Assembly: GCA_934565855.1 (NCBI GenBank)
Contig: CAKTIO010000002.1
Location: 62,001 to 126,000, forward strand
Source: an uncultured Dysosmobacter sp.
Lineage (GTDB): Bacteria; Bacillota; Clostridia; Oscillospirales; Oscillospiraceae
Reading direction: 5' to 3'
DNA length: 64,000 bases
Notes under the pieces: model-generated
The model's input: the letters and a program-made list of their open reading frames with translations, nothing else
Told to the model about the DNA's origin: nothing
The model's database searches: none
Made by a program: the position numbers and the translations under genes
Shown: in pieces, positions 27,700-35,144 of the stretch
Numbering within the stretch: the stretch's first letter is position 1
Layout of the letters: each line of letters begins with the position of its first letter

Positions 27700-27950
27700 A
27701 AAGGATCAAGCTGGATAGAGGCGCGGCTGTAAAGAGTACCTGCCGGGAGACAGGCATAGGGCAGGGAAAGGGACGGCCGCCGAGGGGACCGCGCTGTTGC
27801 CTGGCAGGCGGCTGCCCGGTGCGGCAGATAAGATCTGCCGCACTGCCGCCGGAGAACAGGAGCTTTGGCGGAGCGCTGTCGTGATTTGGTGCCGGAGGGA
27901 CAGATTCGTCCGTACAGGTCCGCCATGACGGCTGTCATGGTGGATTTTTT
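27700..27950 (+). promoter_or_regulatory. Lysine riboswitch (L box) with terminator platform
   Basis: The leader of the NhaC-family gene contains the conserved L-box elements in order: GATAGAGGCGCGG (27714-27726), AGAGTA (27733-27738), GAAAGG (27766-27771), GCCGCCGAGG (27777-27785) and the GC-rich P4/P5 arms. AAGCT (27708-27712) and AGCTT (27861-27865) can close P1. TGGCGGA (27866-27872), next to P1, is fully complementary to TCCGCCA (27919-27925), the 5' arm of the terminator, giving a plausible antiterminator. Lysine binding would therefore favour termination (OFF switch). This explains most of the 491-base gap between the divergent genes. Confidence 0.9.
27919..27950 (+). terminator. Riboswitch-controlled terminator
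   Basis: TCCGCCATGAC pairs with GTCATGGTGGA around a short loop and is followed by TTTTTT; it is the OFF structure of the lysine riboswitch, 40 bases before the start codon. Confidence 0.9.
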
Positions 27951-27989
27951 GCGAGAATTTTGAAAAATGTGCAGAGAGGGAGAAAAAGT

Positions 27990-29747
27990 ATGAACAGACA
28001 GAAAAAGCGGCGATGGCTGCGAATAGGCGTTTTACTGCTGTTGGTCATAGCGGCGCTGACAGTGGCGGCAATGGCTGCCGGAGACGGGGCAAGCCGCCCG
28101 ATGGTGGAGTGTCCGGACTGTCAGGGGTATGGCATCTGCATGGACTGCTATGGAACGGATGCGGATTGCGGAACCTGCGGCGGCAGCAACATCTGTCAGA
28201 CCTGCGGCGGAACGGGAGAGGTTCCGGCGGCAAGCGACTATTACCAGTCCTTCTGGGCGCTGGCACCGTCTGTGATCGCCATTGCGCTGGCGCTGATCAC
28301 GAAGGAGGTGTATTCGTCCCTGTTTATCGGAATTCTGGCGGGAGGTCTGCTGTATTCCAATTTCCAGTTTGAGGGGACCGTCCTTCATGTGTTCAACGAT
28401 GGCATCGTTTCCGTGCTGTCCGACAGCTATAATGTAGGCATTCTGGTATTTCTTGTGATTTTGGGTACGATGGTGTGCCTGATGAACAAGGCGGGAGGCT
28501 CCGCCGCCTTTGGACGGTGGGCATCCACCCATATCCATACCCGGATCGGCGCACAGCTGGCGACGGTGGTGCTGGGTGTGCTGATTTTCATTGACGACTA
28601 TTTCAACTGCCTGACCGTGGGCAGTGTGATGCGTCCCGTGACAGACCAGCATAAGATCTCCCGCGCCAAGTTGGCGTATATCATCGACGCTACGGCAGCG
28701 CCGGTGTGTATCATTGCGCCGATCTCCTCCTGGGCGGCGGCAGTCAGCGGCTTTGTGGAGGATGGCAGCGGCTTGGCGCTGTTTATCCGCGCCATCCCCT
28801 ATAACTTTTACGCGCTGCTGACCATTGTAATGATGGTGGGAATGATCCTGATGCGGGAGGACTTCGGTATGATGGCTTCCTTTGAGGAAAATGCCAGGGC
28901 AGGCGACCTGTTCTCCGGAAAGAACCCCTACGCCGGAATGGAGGAGGATGCTCCCGAGGGAAAGGGGCATGTGATCGACCTGGTTCTGCCCATCCTGATC
29001 CTGGTGATCTGCTGCATCATTGGAATGATCTACTCCGGCGGCTTTTTCTCCGGTGTGAATTTCGTGGATGCCTTTTCCCATTCAGACGCATCCGTGGGAC
29101 TGATGCTTGGCTCTGCGTTTGGACTGGTCTTTACCATGATCTACTTCCTGTGCCGCCGCTCTATGTCCTTTAAGGAGATCATGGGCAGCCTGCCGGAGGG
29201 CTTCAAGGCAATGGTTCCCGCCATTCTGATCCTGACCTTTGCGTGGAGTTTGAAGGCAATGACGGATTCTCTGGGGGCGAAGGAGTTCGTAGCCGGAGTG
29301 ATCGACGGTTCCGCCAAGGGACTGCAAATGTTCCTGCCGGCGGTAATTTTCCTGATTGGCTGCTTCCTGGCGTTTTCCACCGGAACCAGCTGGGGGACCT
29401 TCGGCATTCTGATTCCTATTGTCCTGAAGGCGTTCCCATGGTCCGCGGGAAATCCGCTGTCCATCATTTGTGTGTCCGCCTGTATGGCTGGAGCGGTGTG
29501 CGGAGACCACTGCTCTCCCATCTCGGATACGACCATCATGGCGTCTGCGGGCGCTCAGTGTGACCATGTGAACCATGTTTCCACGCAGCTGCCCTATGCC
29601 ATGACGGCTGCGGCGGTCAGCTGTGTCGGCTACCTGTTCGCGGGTGTTTTCGCGGTGACGGGCGTTCCCGCTATTCTGGCACTGCCGGTATCCATCGTGC
29701 TGATGCTGGGCGTACTACTGGTGATCCGGGTCCGCAGCAAAAAGTAA
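27990..29747 (+). CDS. NhaC-family transporter with N-terminal four-CxxC domain, probable lysine transporter
   Basis: The main part (about residues 85-580) is an NhaC-family Na+/H+ antiporter-type carrier with about 12 membrane segments (ALITKEVYSSLFIGILAGGL, IFIDDYFNCLTVGSVMRPV, GDHCSPISDTTIMAS). Because a lysine riboswitch precedes it, the substrate is probably lysine (the LysW type of lysine carrier is NhaC-like), an inference from regulation. Unusual is the N terminus: a hydrophobic anchor (residues 11-30) followed by four CxxC pairs at Cys41/44, 50/53, 60/63 and 69/72, each with following Gly, much like the DnaJ zinc-finger repeats, and predicted to lie outside the cytoplasm. The ATG at 27990 follows AGAGAGGGAG; a TTG at 27960 is less likely. 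Confidence 0.88.
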   Translation: MNRQKKRRWLRIGVLLLLVIAALTVAAMAAGDGASRPMVECPDCQGYGICMDCYGTDADCGTCGGSNICQTCGGTGEVPAASDYYQSFWALAPSVIAIALALITKEVYSSLFIGILAGGLLYSNFQFEGTVLHVFNDGIVSVLSDSYNVGILVFLVILGTMVCLMNKAGGSAAFGRWASTHIHTRIGAQLATVVLGVLIFIDDYFNCLTVGSVMRPVTDQHKISRAKLAYIIDATAAPVCIIAPISSWAAAVSGFVEDGSGLALFIRAIPYNFYALLTIVMMVGMILMREDFGMMASFEENARAGDLFSGKNPYAGMEEDAPEGKGHVIDLVLPILILVICCIIGMIYSGGFFSGVNFVDAFSHSDASVGLMLGSAFGLVFTMIYFLCRRSMSFKEIMGSLPEGFKAMVPAILILTFAWSLKAMTDSLGAKEFVAGVIDGSAKGLQMFLPAVIFLIGCFLAFSTGTSWGTFGILIPIVLKAFPWSAGNPLSIICVSACMAGAVCGDHCSPISDTTIMASAGAQCDHVNHVSTQLPYAMTAAAVSCVGYLFAGVFAVTGVPAILALPVSIVLMLGVLLVIRVRSKK

Positions 29748-29756
29748 TATTAAACC

Positions 29757-29801
29757 AAAAGGGTCCTTCGCACGGAAGCTTCCGTTGCGGAGGACCCTTT
29801 T
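29757..29801. terminator. Terminator after the NhaC-family gene
   Basis: AAAAGGGTCCT pairs with AGGACCCTTTT, with inner CGC/GCG and a GGAAGCTTCC core. It can serve both convergent genes. Confidence 0.9.
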
Positions 29802-29858
29802 CAGACCGTATGCAGAAACCGCTGCTTCGCTTTATGACGAAGCAGCGGCATTTAAGAA

Positions 29859-31058
29859 TCAGGAGCTTGGTTCCAGCGGCTGGACCGCAGTGCGCAGAAT
29901 GGCGGGAGAGTGGGGGTACTGCCGGAAAAACGCCTTGACAATACGGTCCATGACCATGCAGGCATTTTCATAATTCGCCTGCGGCAGCATCATGATGAAC
30001 TGGCTGACGCTGCACCGGGAGGCGATGTCGCCGCGCCGCAGATTGCCGCGGATCAGGCTTTGAAGATTTTCCATGCAGATGTCCAGACTGCGCTTGGGCA
30101 GGGATTCGCCATTTGCGGCAGAGACACTGAGCAATCCGATATGAACGGCGCGACCGCTGCGGGCGATGCTGCGTGCCTCCGCATGATAAAGGACCTTGAA
30201 AAAGTCATAGTCACACAATAGAGCGCCGGGCAGCTGGTCTGGCTCCCGCAGCTGCTCCAGAACCGCCGCCATACTCAATTCCCGGTCATTGACAGTCCGC
30301 ATGGCTTCACGGTAAAGCGCCTTGATCTCCTCTGATGGCATGATGCCAAAGTTGGAAAACATCAGCTCGCTCATGTTCTGGTAAACGCTGATGGCGCCGC
30401 TTTGGTCGCCCAGATCCAGCAGGTCCCGCATCAGATGGCGGTAAATGACCTCGTGATAGGGTTCCAGCACCACGGCTTCCCGTGCGACCTGAACAGCCTC
30501 CGGCAGGCGGTTGGAGCGTTCCAGCTGGGAGAGAGTATTCAAAACAGTCTGAACGTACAGATTATGAAAATAAGTATTGATGGGAACGATCCACGGCTCT
30601 GAGGAGAGCTTGGGCAGAAAATCTCCCTGATACAGCTTCAGCGCTGCCATATGGTTTTGCAAAAGCGTTTTTTCATCGCCGCAGCTGGCGCTGGATTTGC
30701 ACAGGGCTTCAAATTCGTCCAGATCAAAGCGGAAGGGGATCTCCGTATTCCAGGCATAGCTGCCCTCCTTTCGGATGATCAGCGTATGTCCTGCGGAGGG
30801 TGCCAGCTGGTCCAGCATGGCGCGGACCCGGTGAAACATGGTTTTCAAAGCGTTGATGGGGTTGCTGCTGCCCTCATCCTCGCTCCAGAGAAGATGGACC
30901 AGCTCGGACTGCGTAATGCTCCGGTTCCGGAAATAGATCATATACGCCAGCAGGAGCCAGACCTTTTTGGAACGGTTGTCGTTGTCATTGATCTCCTGAC
31001 CATTCAGGCGGACAGCAAAACGCCCCAACATTTGAACCTCTAAGGATTGAATGTCCAC
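29859..31058 (-). CDS. BTAD-domain transcriptional regulator with degenerate GGDEF-like C terminus
   Basis: This 399-residue protein starts with an OmpR/SARP-type winged helix (LEVQMLGRFAVRLNGQEI ... RSITQSELVHLLWSEDEGSS; residues 5-100), followed by a bacterial transcriptional activator (BTAD, TPR-like) domain (about 110-265). The C-terminal 120 residues resemble a GGDEF domain (CDYDFFKVLYHAEARS, RGDIASRCSVSQFIMMLP), but SVSQF replaces the GGDEF signature, so cyclase activity is unlikely. The GTG start at 31058 is chosen because GAGGAGG lies 8 bases upstream; a frame extension to 31133 has no such site. Targets are unknown; it is divergent from the transglutaminase gene. Confidence 0.8.
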   Translation of the reverse strand: MDIQSLEVQMLGRFAVRLNGQEINDNDNRSKKVWLLLAYMIYFRNRSITQSELVHLLWSEDEGSSNPINALKTMFHRVRAMLDQLAPSAGHTLIIRKEGSYAWNTEIPFRFDLDEFEALCKSSASCGDEKTLLQNHMAALKLYQGDFLPKLSSEPWIVPINTYFHNLYVQTVLNTLSQLERSNRLPEAVQVAREAVVLEPYHEVIYRHLMRDLLDLGDQSGAISVYQNMSELMFSNFGIMPSEEIKALYREAMRTVNDRELSMAAVLEQLREPDQLPGALLCDYDFFKVLYHAEARSIARSGRAVHIGLLSVSAANGESLPKRSLDICMENLQSLIRGNLRRGDIASRCSVSQFIMMLPQANYENACMVMDRIVKAFFRQYPHSPAILRTAVQPLEPSS

Positions 31059-31109
31059 CTCCACAACCTCCTCTGCCGGATGGGACCAAGTATTTATTAA
31101 CCATAACGT

Positions 31110-31138
31110 ACCATAAGTCCCGAAAATTTTCAATCCAA
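31110..31138 (-). promoter_or_regulatory. Possible promoter of the BTAD regulator
   Basis: On the minus strand TTGGAT (31133-31138) and TATGGT (31110-31115) are 17 bases apart. Confidence 0.45.
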
Positions 31139-31211
31139 AACGGCAAAGGTTACAGAAAAACGATAAAAATGCAAAAAAATTTTAATTGGTACTTTCTTTT
31201 TGGAGAGAGTG

Positions 31212-31220
31212 TGCTATAAT
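31212..31220 (+). promoter_or_regulatory. Extended -10 promoter of the transglutaminase gene
   Basis: TGCTATAAT (31212-31220) is an extended -10 element with a perfect hexamer; the -35 region is only T-rich. Confidence 0.65.
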
Positions 31221-31260
31221 CAACACTGAAAAAGAATTTTCTGGAAAGGCGGTAAGATTG

Positions 31261-32262
31261 ATGCAGGGCAGAATGCGAGTGACCGCAATGTGTTTGGCAC
31301 TGTTGCTGCTGTGTACGGCGCTGGCTGGCTGTGGACAGCAGGCTTCACAGGAGAGCGCGGCGCAGTCGTCCGTGGAGATTACGGAGACGGAGACCGGCGG
31401 CGATCAGATCATTGAGGAGGAAATGGTGGCGCTGGCAGAGGCGCCTGCGGTGGATGTGGACCTGACGCCGGTGGCTTCCGGAAAGCTGGTGCAGAAGAAT
31501 ACCAAGGCGAGCATCGACTATTCCAATACGACCGATGGATATGTCATGGTCAAATATTCCGCTGCCAGTACGAAGAAGATCAAGGCACAGGTCACGGGAC
31601 CGACGACTATTTATACATATAATCTGGACGCGGGTGCGGCGGATTGGACGGTTTTCCCGCTGTCGGACGGAAACGGAGCCTATAAGGTTACAGTGTTTGA
31701 AAACGTCACTGGAACAAAATATTCCACCGTGCTGTCCGTCAGCTTTCAGGTGACTCTGAAAAATGAGTTCGCGCCGTTTTTGAGAAGCAACCAGTATGTG
31801 AATTATACCAACGCGATCAACACCAAGGCAAAAGCCAAGGAGTTGTGCAGCGGAAAAAAGGACGAGCTGGAAAAGGTGAAGGCAGTTTACGATTATGTCG
31901 TCACCAACTTCACCTATGATAAGACAAAGGCTGCCAATGTCAAAAGCGGCTATCTGCCGGTGCTGGATACGGTGCTGTCCACAAAGAAAGCCATATGCTT
32001 TGACTATGCGGCTGTGATGACCGCCATGCTGCGCTGTGAGGGAATCCCCTGTAAGCTGGTGGTGGGCTATGCCGGGACCGCCTATCACGCATGGATCAGC
32101 GTCTATTCGCAGGAAAACGGTTGGATGGATGGTGCAATCTACTTCGACGGCGCGGATTGGAAGAGAATGGACCCGACCTTTGCGTCCTCAGGGAAGCAGA
32201 GCAAGGAGATCATGAAGTACATCGGAGACGGAAGTCATTACACAGTGAAATATCTCTATTGA
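31261..32262 (+). CDS. Transglutaminase-like lipoprotein
   Basis: This 333-residue protein is exported as a lipoprotein: the signal ends in the lipobox LAGC with Cys24, followed by a Ser/Glu-rich linker. A transglutaminase-like domain (about residues 185-330) has the catalytic triad Cys246 (AICFDYAAV), His276 (YHAWISV) and Asp304 (RMDPTF). Such surface proteins in Firmicutes are thought to act as cysteine proteases or cross-linkers; the substrate is unknown. The ATG at 31261 fits the signal peptide; earlier in-frame codons overlap the promoter. Confidence 0.9.
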   Translation: MQGRMRVTAMCLALLLLCTALAGCGQQASQESAAQSSVEITETETGGDQIIEEEMVALAEAPAVDVDLTPVASGKLVQKNTKASIDYSNTTDGYVMVKYSAASTKKIKAQVTGPTTIYTYNLDAGAADWTVFPLSDGNGAYKVTVFENVTGTKYSTVLSVSFQVTLKNEFAPFLRSNQYVNYTNAINTKAKAKELCSGKKDELEKVKAVYDYVVTNFTYDKTKAANVKSGYLPVLDTVLSTKKAICFDYAAVMTAMLRCEGIPCKLVVGYAGTAYHAWISVYSQENGWMDGAIYFDGADWKRMDPTFASSGKQSKEIMKYIGDGSHYTVKYLY

Positions 32263-32290
32263 CAGTGTCGAAACCGCTTGGATAATCTAC

Positions 32291-32319
32291 TTTACAGAGC
32301 GGCGGAAAGCTTGTAAAAT
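32291..32319 (+). promoter_or_regulatory. Promoter of the pilus-like operon
   Basis: TTTACA (32291-32296) and TAAAAT (32314-32319) are 17 bases apart. The -10 box overlaps the upstream gene's terminator hairpin. Confidence 0.6.
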
Positions 32320-32350
32320 GGACTTGCAGCTCTTGCTGCAGGTCCATTTT
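32315..32350 (+). terminator. Terminator of the transglutaminase gene
   Basis: AAAATGGACTTGCAG pairs with CTGCAGGTCCATTTT over 15 bp (one G-T pair) around a six-base loop. The TTTT is part of the stem, so it may be bidirectional. Confidence 0.8.
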
Positions 32351-32423
32351 GTCGTTTAAAGCAATTTGTACGTCAGGAAGAACGCACTTTCAGGATCAAT
32401 TGGGAAGGAATTGTGGTGGATAT

Positions 32424-33470
32424 ATGCGCAAGCAGAGTATGAGTAAGGAAGAGGTCTCGTCCTTCTGTATGGAGCTGTCACTGCTGCTCCATGCCGGTCT
32501 CGGTATCGGCGACGGGCTGTATTTGATGGCGGAGGATGCGGGGGACGCATGGAAAAGCACTTTGAAACAGCTGGCGGAGCAGACGGATGCAGGTGGGTCC
32601 CTTTCCGCCGCGATGCGGGAGAGCGGTGTTTTTCCGGAATATGTCTGTACCCTGACGGACTGCGGAGAAAAGACCGGAAAAATGGAGGAAGCCCTGCGGG
32701 CACTGTCGGAATATTATCAGGAGATGGAGCGGTTGGAGCGGCAACTCCGCAGTGCGCTGCTGTATCCAGCAGTGCTGCTGCTTTTGATGCTGCTGGTCAT
32801 CACCGTTTTGTTGACGAAGGTCCTGCCGATTTTCAATGATGTGTTTCTGTCGCTTGGAAGCCGGCTGACAGGTGTTGCCGGCGGACTGCTTGCGGTGGGA
32901 AATGCGCTGGATGCTGCGATGCCGGTGCTTCTGGTACTTTTGGCAGTGGTCGTTCTGGGCATGGCGGCGCTGTCGCTTTCCGATACGCTGCGGGAAAAGC
33001 TGCTGCGTACCTGGAGAAGCGGTCCCGGCGGGGACCGGGGGATCAACCGCCATGTTTCCACGGCGCGGTTCGGACAGGCACTGTCTATGGGACTGTCCGC
33101 CGGACTGCCATTAGAGGATGCGGTGGAGCTTGCAGGCGGCTTTCAAAAGGAGAACCCCGCCGCGCAGCAGCGGTGCCGGGATTGCCGCACCCGGCTGGAA
33201 AGGGGCGAAAATCTTGCCGAAGCGCTGCGGGGCAGCGGCGTGCTTTCTCCCGCATATTGCAGAATGCTGGCACTGGGAATCCGCAGCGGCTCCGGAGATA
33301 CGGTGATGGAGGAGATCGCCAGGCGCCTGTCTGAGGACTGCGAGGCGGAGATCAGCCGCAAGGTCGGGCGGGTAGAACCGACCATCGTGGTGGCAACGTC
33401 CATTTTGGTGGGTATGATCCTACTGTCGGTCATGCTGCCGCTGATGAACATCATGGCAGCCATCGGTTAA
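32424..33470 (+). CDS. Type II secretion/type IV pilus inner-membrane protein (PilC/GspF-like)
   Basis: This 348-residue protein has two T2SSF domains (about residues 15-135 and 225-340), each beginning with an amphipathic helical region (FCMELSLLLHAGLGIGDGL; FGQALSMGLSAGLPLEDAV) and three strong membrane helices, the standard plan of PilC/GspF platform proteins. It recruits the motor ATPase in pili and type II systems. It is the first gene of a compact operon with small membrane proteins and pilT. The ATG at 32424 follows GGTGGATAT. Confidence 0.9.
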   Translation: MRKQSMSKEEVSSFCMELSLLLHAGLGIGDGLYLMAEDAGDAWKSTLKQLAEQTDAGGSLSAAMRESGVFPEYVCTLTDCGEKTGKMEEALRALSEYYQEMERLERQLRSALLYPAVLLLLMLLVITVLLTKVLPIFNDVFLSLGSRLTGVAGGLLAVGNALDAAMPVLLVLLAVVVLGMAALSLSDTLREKLLRTWRSGPGGDRGINRHVSTARFGQALSMGLSAGLPLEDAVELAGGFQKENPAAQQRCRDCRTRLERGENLAEALRGSGVLSPAYCRMLALGIRSGSGDTVMEEIARRLSEDCEAEISRKVGRVEPTIVVATSILVGMILLSVMLPLMNIMAAIG

Positions 33471-33481
33471 AGGAGAACAGG

Positions 33482-33802
33482 ATGCGTTGGAGAAAAAAGA
33501 GCGTGGCAGCCGTGGGGATGCTTGCGCTGGCAGCGGTGGTCCTGGCGGCGGGCTTCTGGATGCTGAACGCGGTCTCCAACCTGCGGCAGGGACAGGCGGA
33601 GCAGGGAAGGCTTCAGTTGGAGGAATCCATCCGACGGGCGGCGGTGGCTTGCTATGCCACCGAGGGCATTTATCCGCCGACGCTGGATTATCTGGAGGAA
33701 CACTACGGACTGCAGGTGGATGAAAGGCACTATACCGTTTACTATGATGTTTTTGCAGAAAATCTGATGCCGGATATTACGGTACTGGAGAATGAGACGT
33801 GA
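33482..33802 (+). CDS. Small pseudopilin-like membrane protein
   Basis: This 106-residue protein has one N-terminal membrane helix (about residues 8-30) followed by an alpha-helical stretch and a short globular domain (EGIYPPTLDYLEEHYGLQVDE), a layout like pilins. The type IV prepilin motif (Gly, then Phe/Met and Glu at +5) is not seen, so processing by a prepilin peptidase is doubtful. It starts 12 bp after the PilC-like gene and ends 4 bases into the next one. Confidence 0.7.
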   Translation: MRWRKKSVAAVGMLALAAVVLAAGFWMLNAVSNLRQGQAEQGRLQLEESIRRAAVACYATEGIYPPTLDYLEEHYGLQVDERHYTVYYDVFAENLMPDITVLENET

Positions 33803-34317
33803 AGAGAATGATAGAAAGGCGTCATATTGGCTGGCTGGCGGTTTTGCTGTTGTTCTGCATCTTTGCGGGCAGCGTTCTGCTGGTCCTGCTGATAGGTGCG
33901 AGAGATTATCAGAGACTGACGGAACGGGACCAGCGGGGCTTTGACCAGCGGACCGCCGTGCAGTATCTTGCGTCCAGAGTGCGCGCGGCGGACCGGGCGC
34001 GGGGCGTGGCGGTGGGACCCTTTGATGGGGAAAACCAGGAGCAGACGCTGTTTTTATATGAAACGGTGGACGGAGAGCGGTACTGCACAAGAGTATACTG
34101 TTATGACGGATATCTGAGAGAGCTGTTTGCGGGAGAGGAGGATTCCTTTTCTCCAGAGGATGGAGAGAAAATTCTGAAGGCACAGCAGCTGAAGCTGAAC
34201 ATGACGGATCATGTGTTGGCGCTGTCGATAACGGCGGGGGATGGAACGGAACAGGAGCTGTCCCTGACTCTGCGCAGCGGCAGAACACTGACAGTAGACG
34301 GGGGGCGTGGAGCATGA
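33799..34317 (+). CDS. DUF4860-type membrane protein of the pilus-like operon
   Basis: This 172-residue protein has a single N-terminal membrane helix (WLAVLLLFCIFAGSVLLVLL) and an external domain (RTAVQYLASRVRAAD, RVYCYDGYLRELF). I recognise the pattern of the DUF4860 family, which occurs in similar clostridial clusters, but the function is unknown. The GTG start overlaps the previous stop (GTGA), showing coupling. Confidence 0.65.
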   Translation: MKRMIERRHIGWLAVLLLFCIFAGSVLLVLLIGARDYQRLTERDQRGFDQRTAVQYLASRVRAADRARGVAVGPFDGENQEQTLFLYETVDGERYCTRVYCYDGYLRELFAGEEDSFSPEDGEKILKAQQLKLNMTDHVLALSITAGDGTEQELSLTLRSGRTLTVDGGRGA

Positions 34318-34739
34318 GAGAGAAAGCGCCCTTGCTGCTGATGGAGCAGCTGTTGATGGTGCTGGTTTTTGCGCTGGCTGCGGCAGTTTGCGTACAGGTA
34401 TTTGTACTGTCTGATCGATTGTCAAAGGATAGCGAAGCATTGGACCATGCCGCGGTCGCGGCGGAAAACGCAGCGGAAGCGTGGAAGCACGCTGAAGGAG
34501 ACCTGACCCTGCTGCTGCAGGCGGAGGGAGGGCAGCTGTCTCAGGGATTGTGGTGGCAGCTGCTGGATGAGGATTGGAAGATCACGGAGGAGACCGCCGA
34601 TGCGTGCTACACGGTAGAGGTTTTTCCGGATGAAAGGGACGAGTGGGGAGTGCGCTATGCGCAGGTTCGCGTTTGCCCTGTCAACGAGGATGATGTGATC
34701 TATACTCTGCGGACAGCCTGTCAGGAGGCAGAGACATGA
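34314..34739 (+). CDS. Pseudopilin-like membrane protein
   Basis: This 141-residue protein begins MREKAPLLLMEQLLMVLVFALAAA; the Glu in LLMEQLL followed by a hydrophobic helix looks like a type IV prepilin with the conserved +5 glutamate, but Pro occupies the place of the usual Gly before the cleavage site. The rest is a helical and globular minor-pilin-like part. ATGA overlaps link it to its neighbours on both sides. Confidence 0.65.
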   Translation: MREKAPLLLMEQLLMVLVFALAAAVCVQVFVLSDRLSKDSEALDHAAVAAENAAEAWKHAEGDLTLLLQAEGGQLSQGLWWQLLDEDWKITEETADACYTVEVFPDERDEWGVRYAQVRVCPVNEDDVIYTLRTACQEAET

Positions 34740-35134
34740 GGAGAAAACAGGGAATACAGCCGCCTGTGGTAGGCGGCAGCGCTCTGCTGGTGATCTTCGC
34801 AGTGCTGAGCCTGACGATTTTTGCCATGCTGAGCCTGACAACGGTGCTGGCGGACCAGCGCTTAAGCCAGCATAACGCACAGGCGGTCAGCGCCTATTAC
34901 GATGCGGATGCGCAGGCGGAGAAAATTTTGGGTCAGCTGCGGGCGGGGGAGGTCCCGGACGCGGTGACTCTGGATGGGAACCGGTATCAGTATGCCTGTC
35001 CCATATCAGATACGTTGGAATTGCAGGTAGAGGTGGAGAAGACGGGACGGGAGCTGCGGGTGCTGAAATGGCAGACCGTTTCCACGGCAGATTGGGAAAC
35101 AGAGGAGACATGGGACCTCTGGGATGGAAATTGA
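34736..35134 (+). CDS. Small membrane protein of the pilus-like operon
   Basis: This 132-residue protein has a short basic N terminus, the motif VVGGSALLVIFAVLSLTIFAM as membrane helix and an external domain with AYYDADAQAEKILGQLRAGE, reminiscent of PilX-type minor pilins that also carry an N-terminal SALLV helix. No family can be named with certainty. It overlaps the preceding gene by 4 bases and its stop lies 10 bases before the preferred start of pilT. Confidence 0.6.
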   Translation: MRRKQGIQPPVVGGSALLVIFAVLSLTIFAMLSLTTVLADQRLSQHNAQAVSAYYDADAQAEKILGQLRAGEVPDAVTLDGNRYQYACPISDTLELQVEVEKTGRELRVLKWQTVSTADWETEETWDLWDGN

Positions 35135-35144
35135 AAGGAATATC

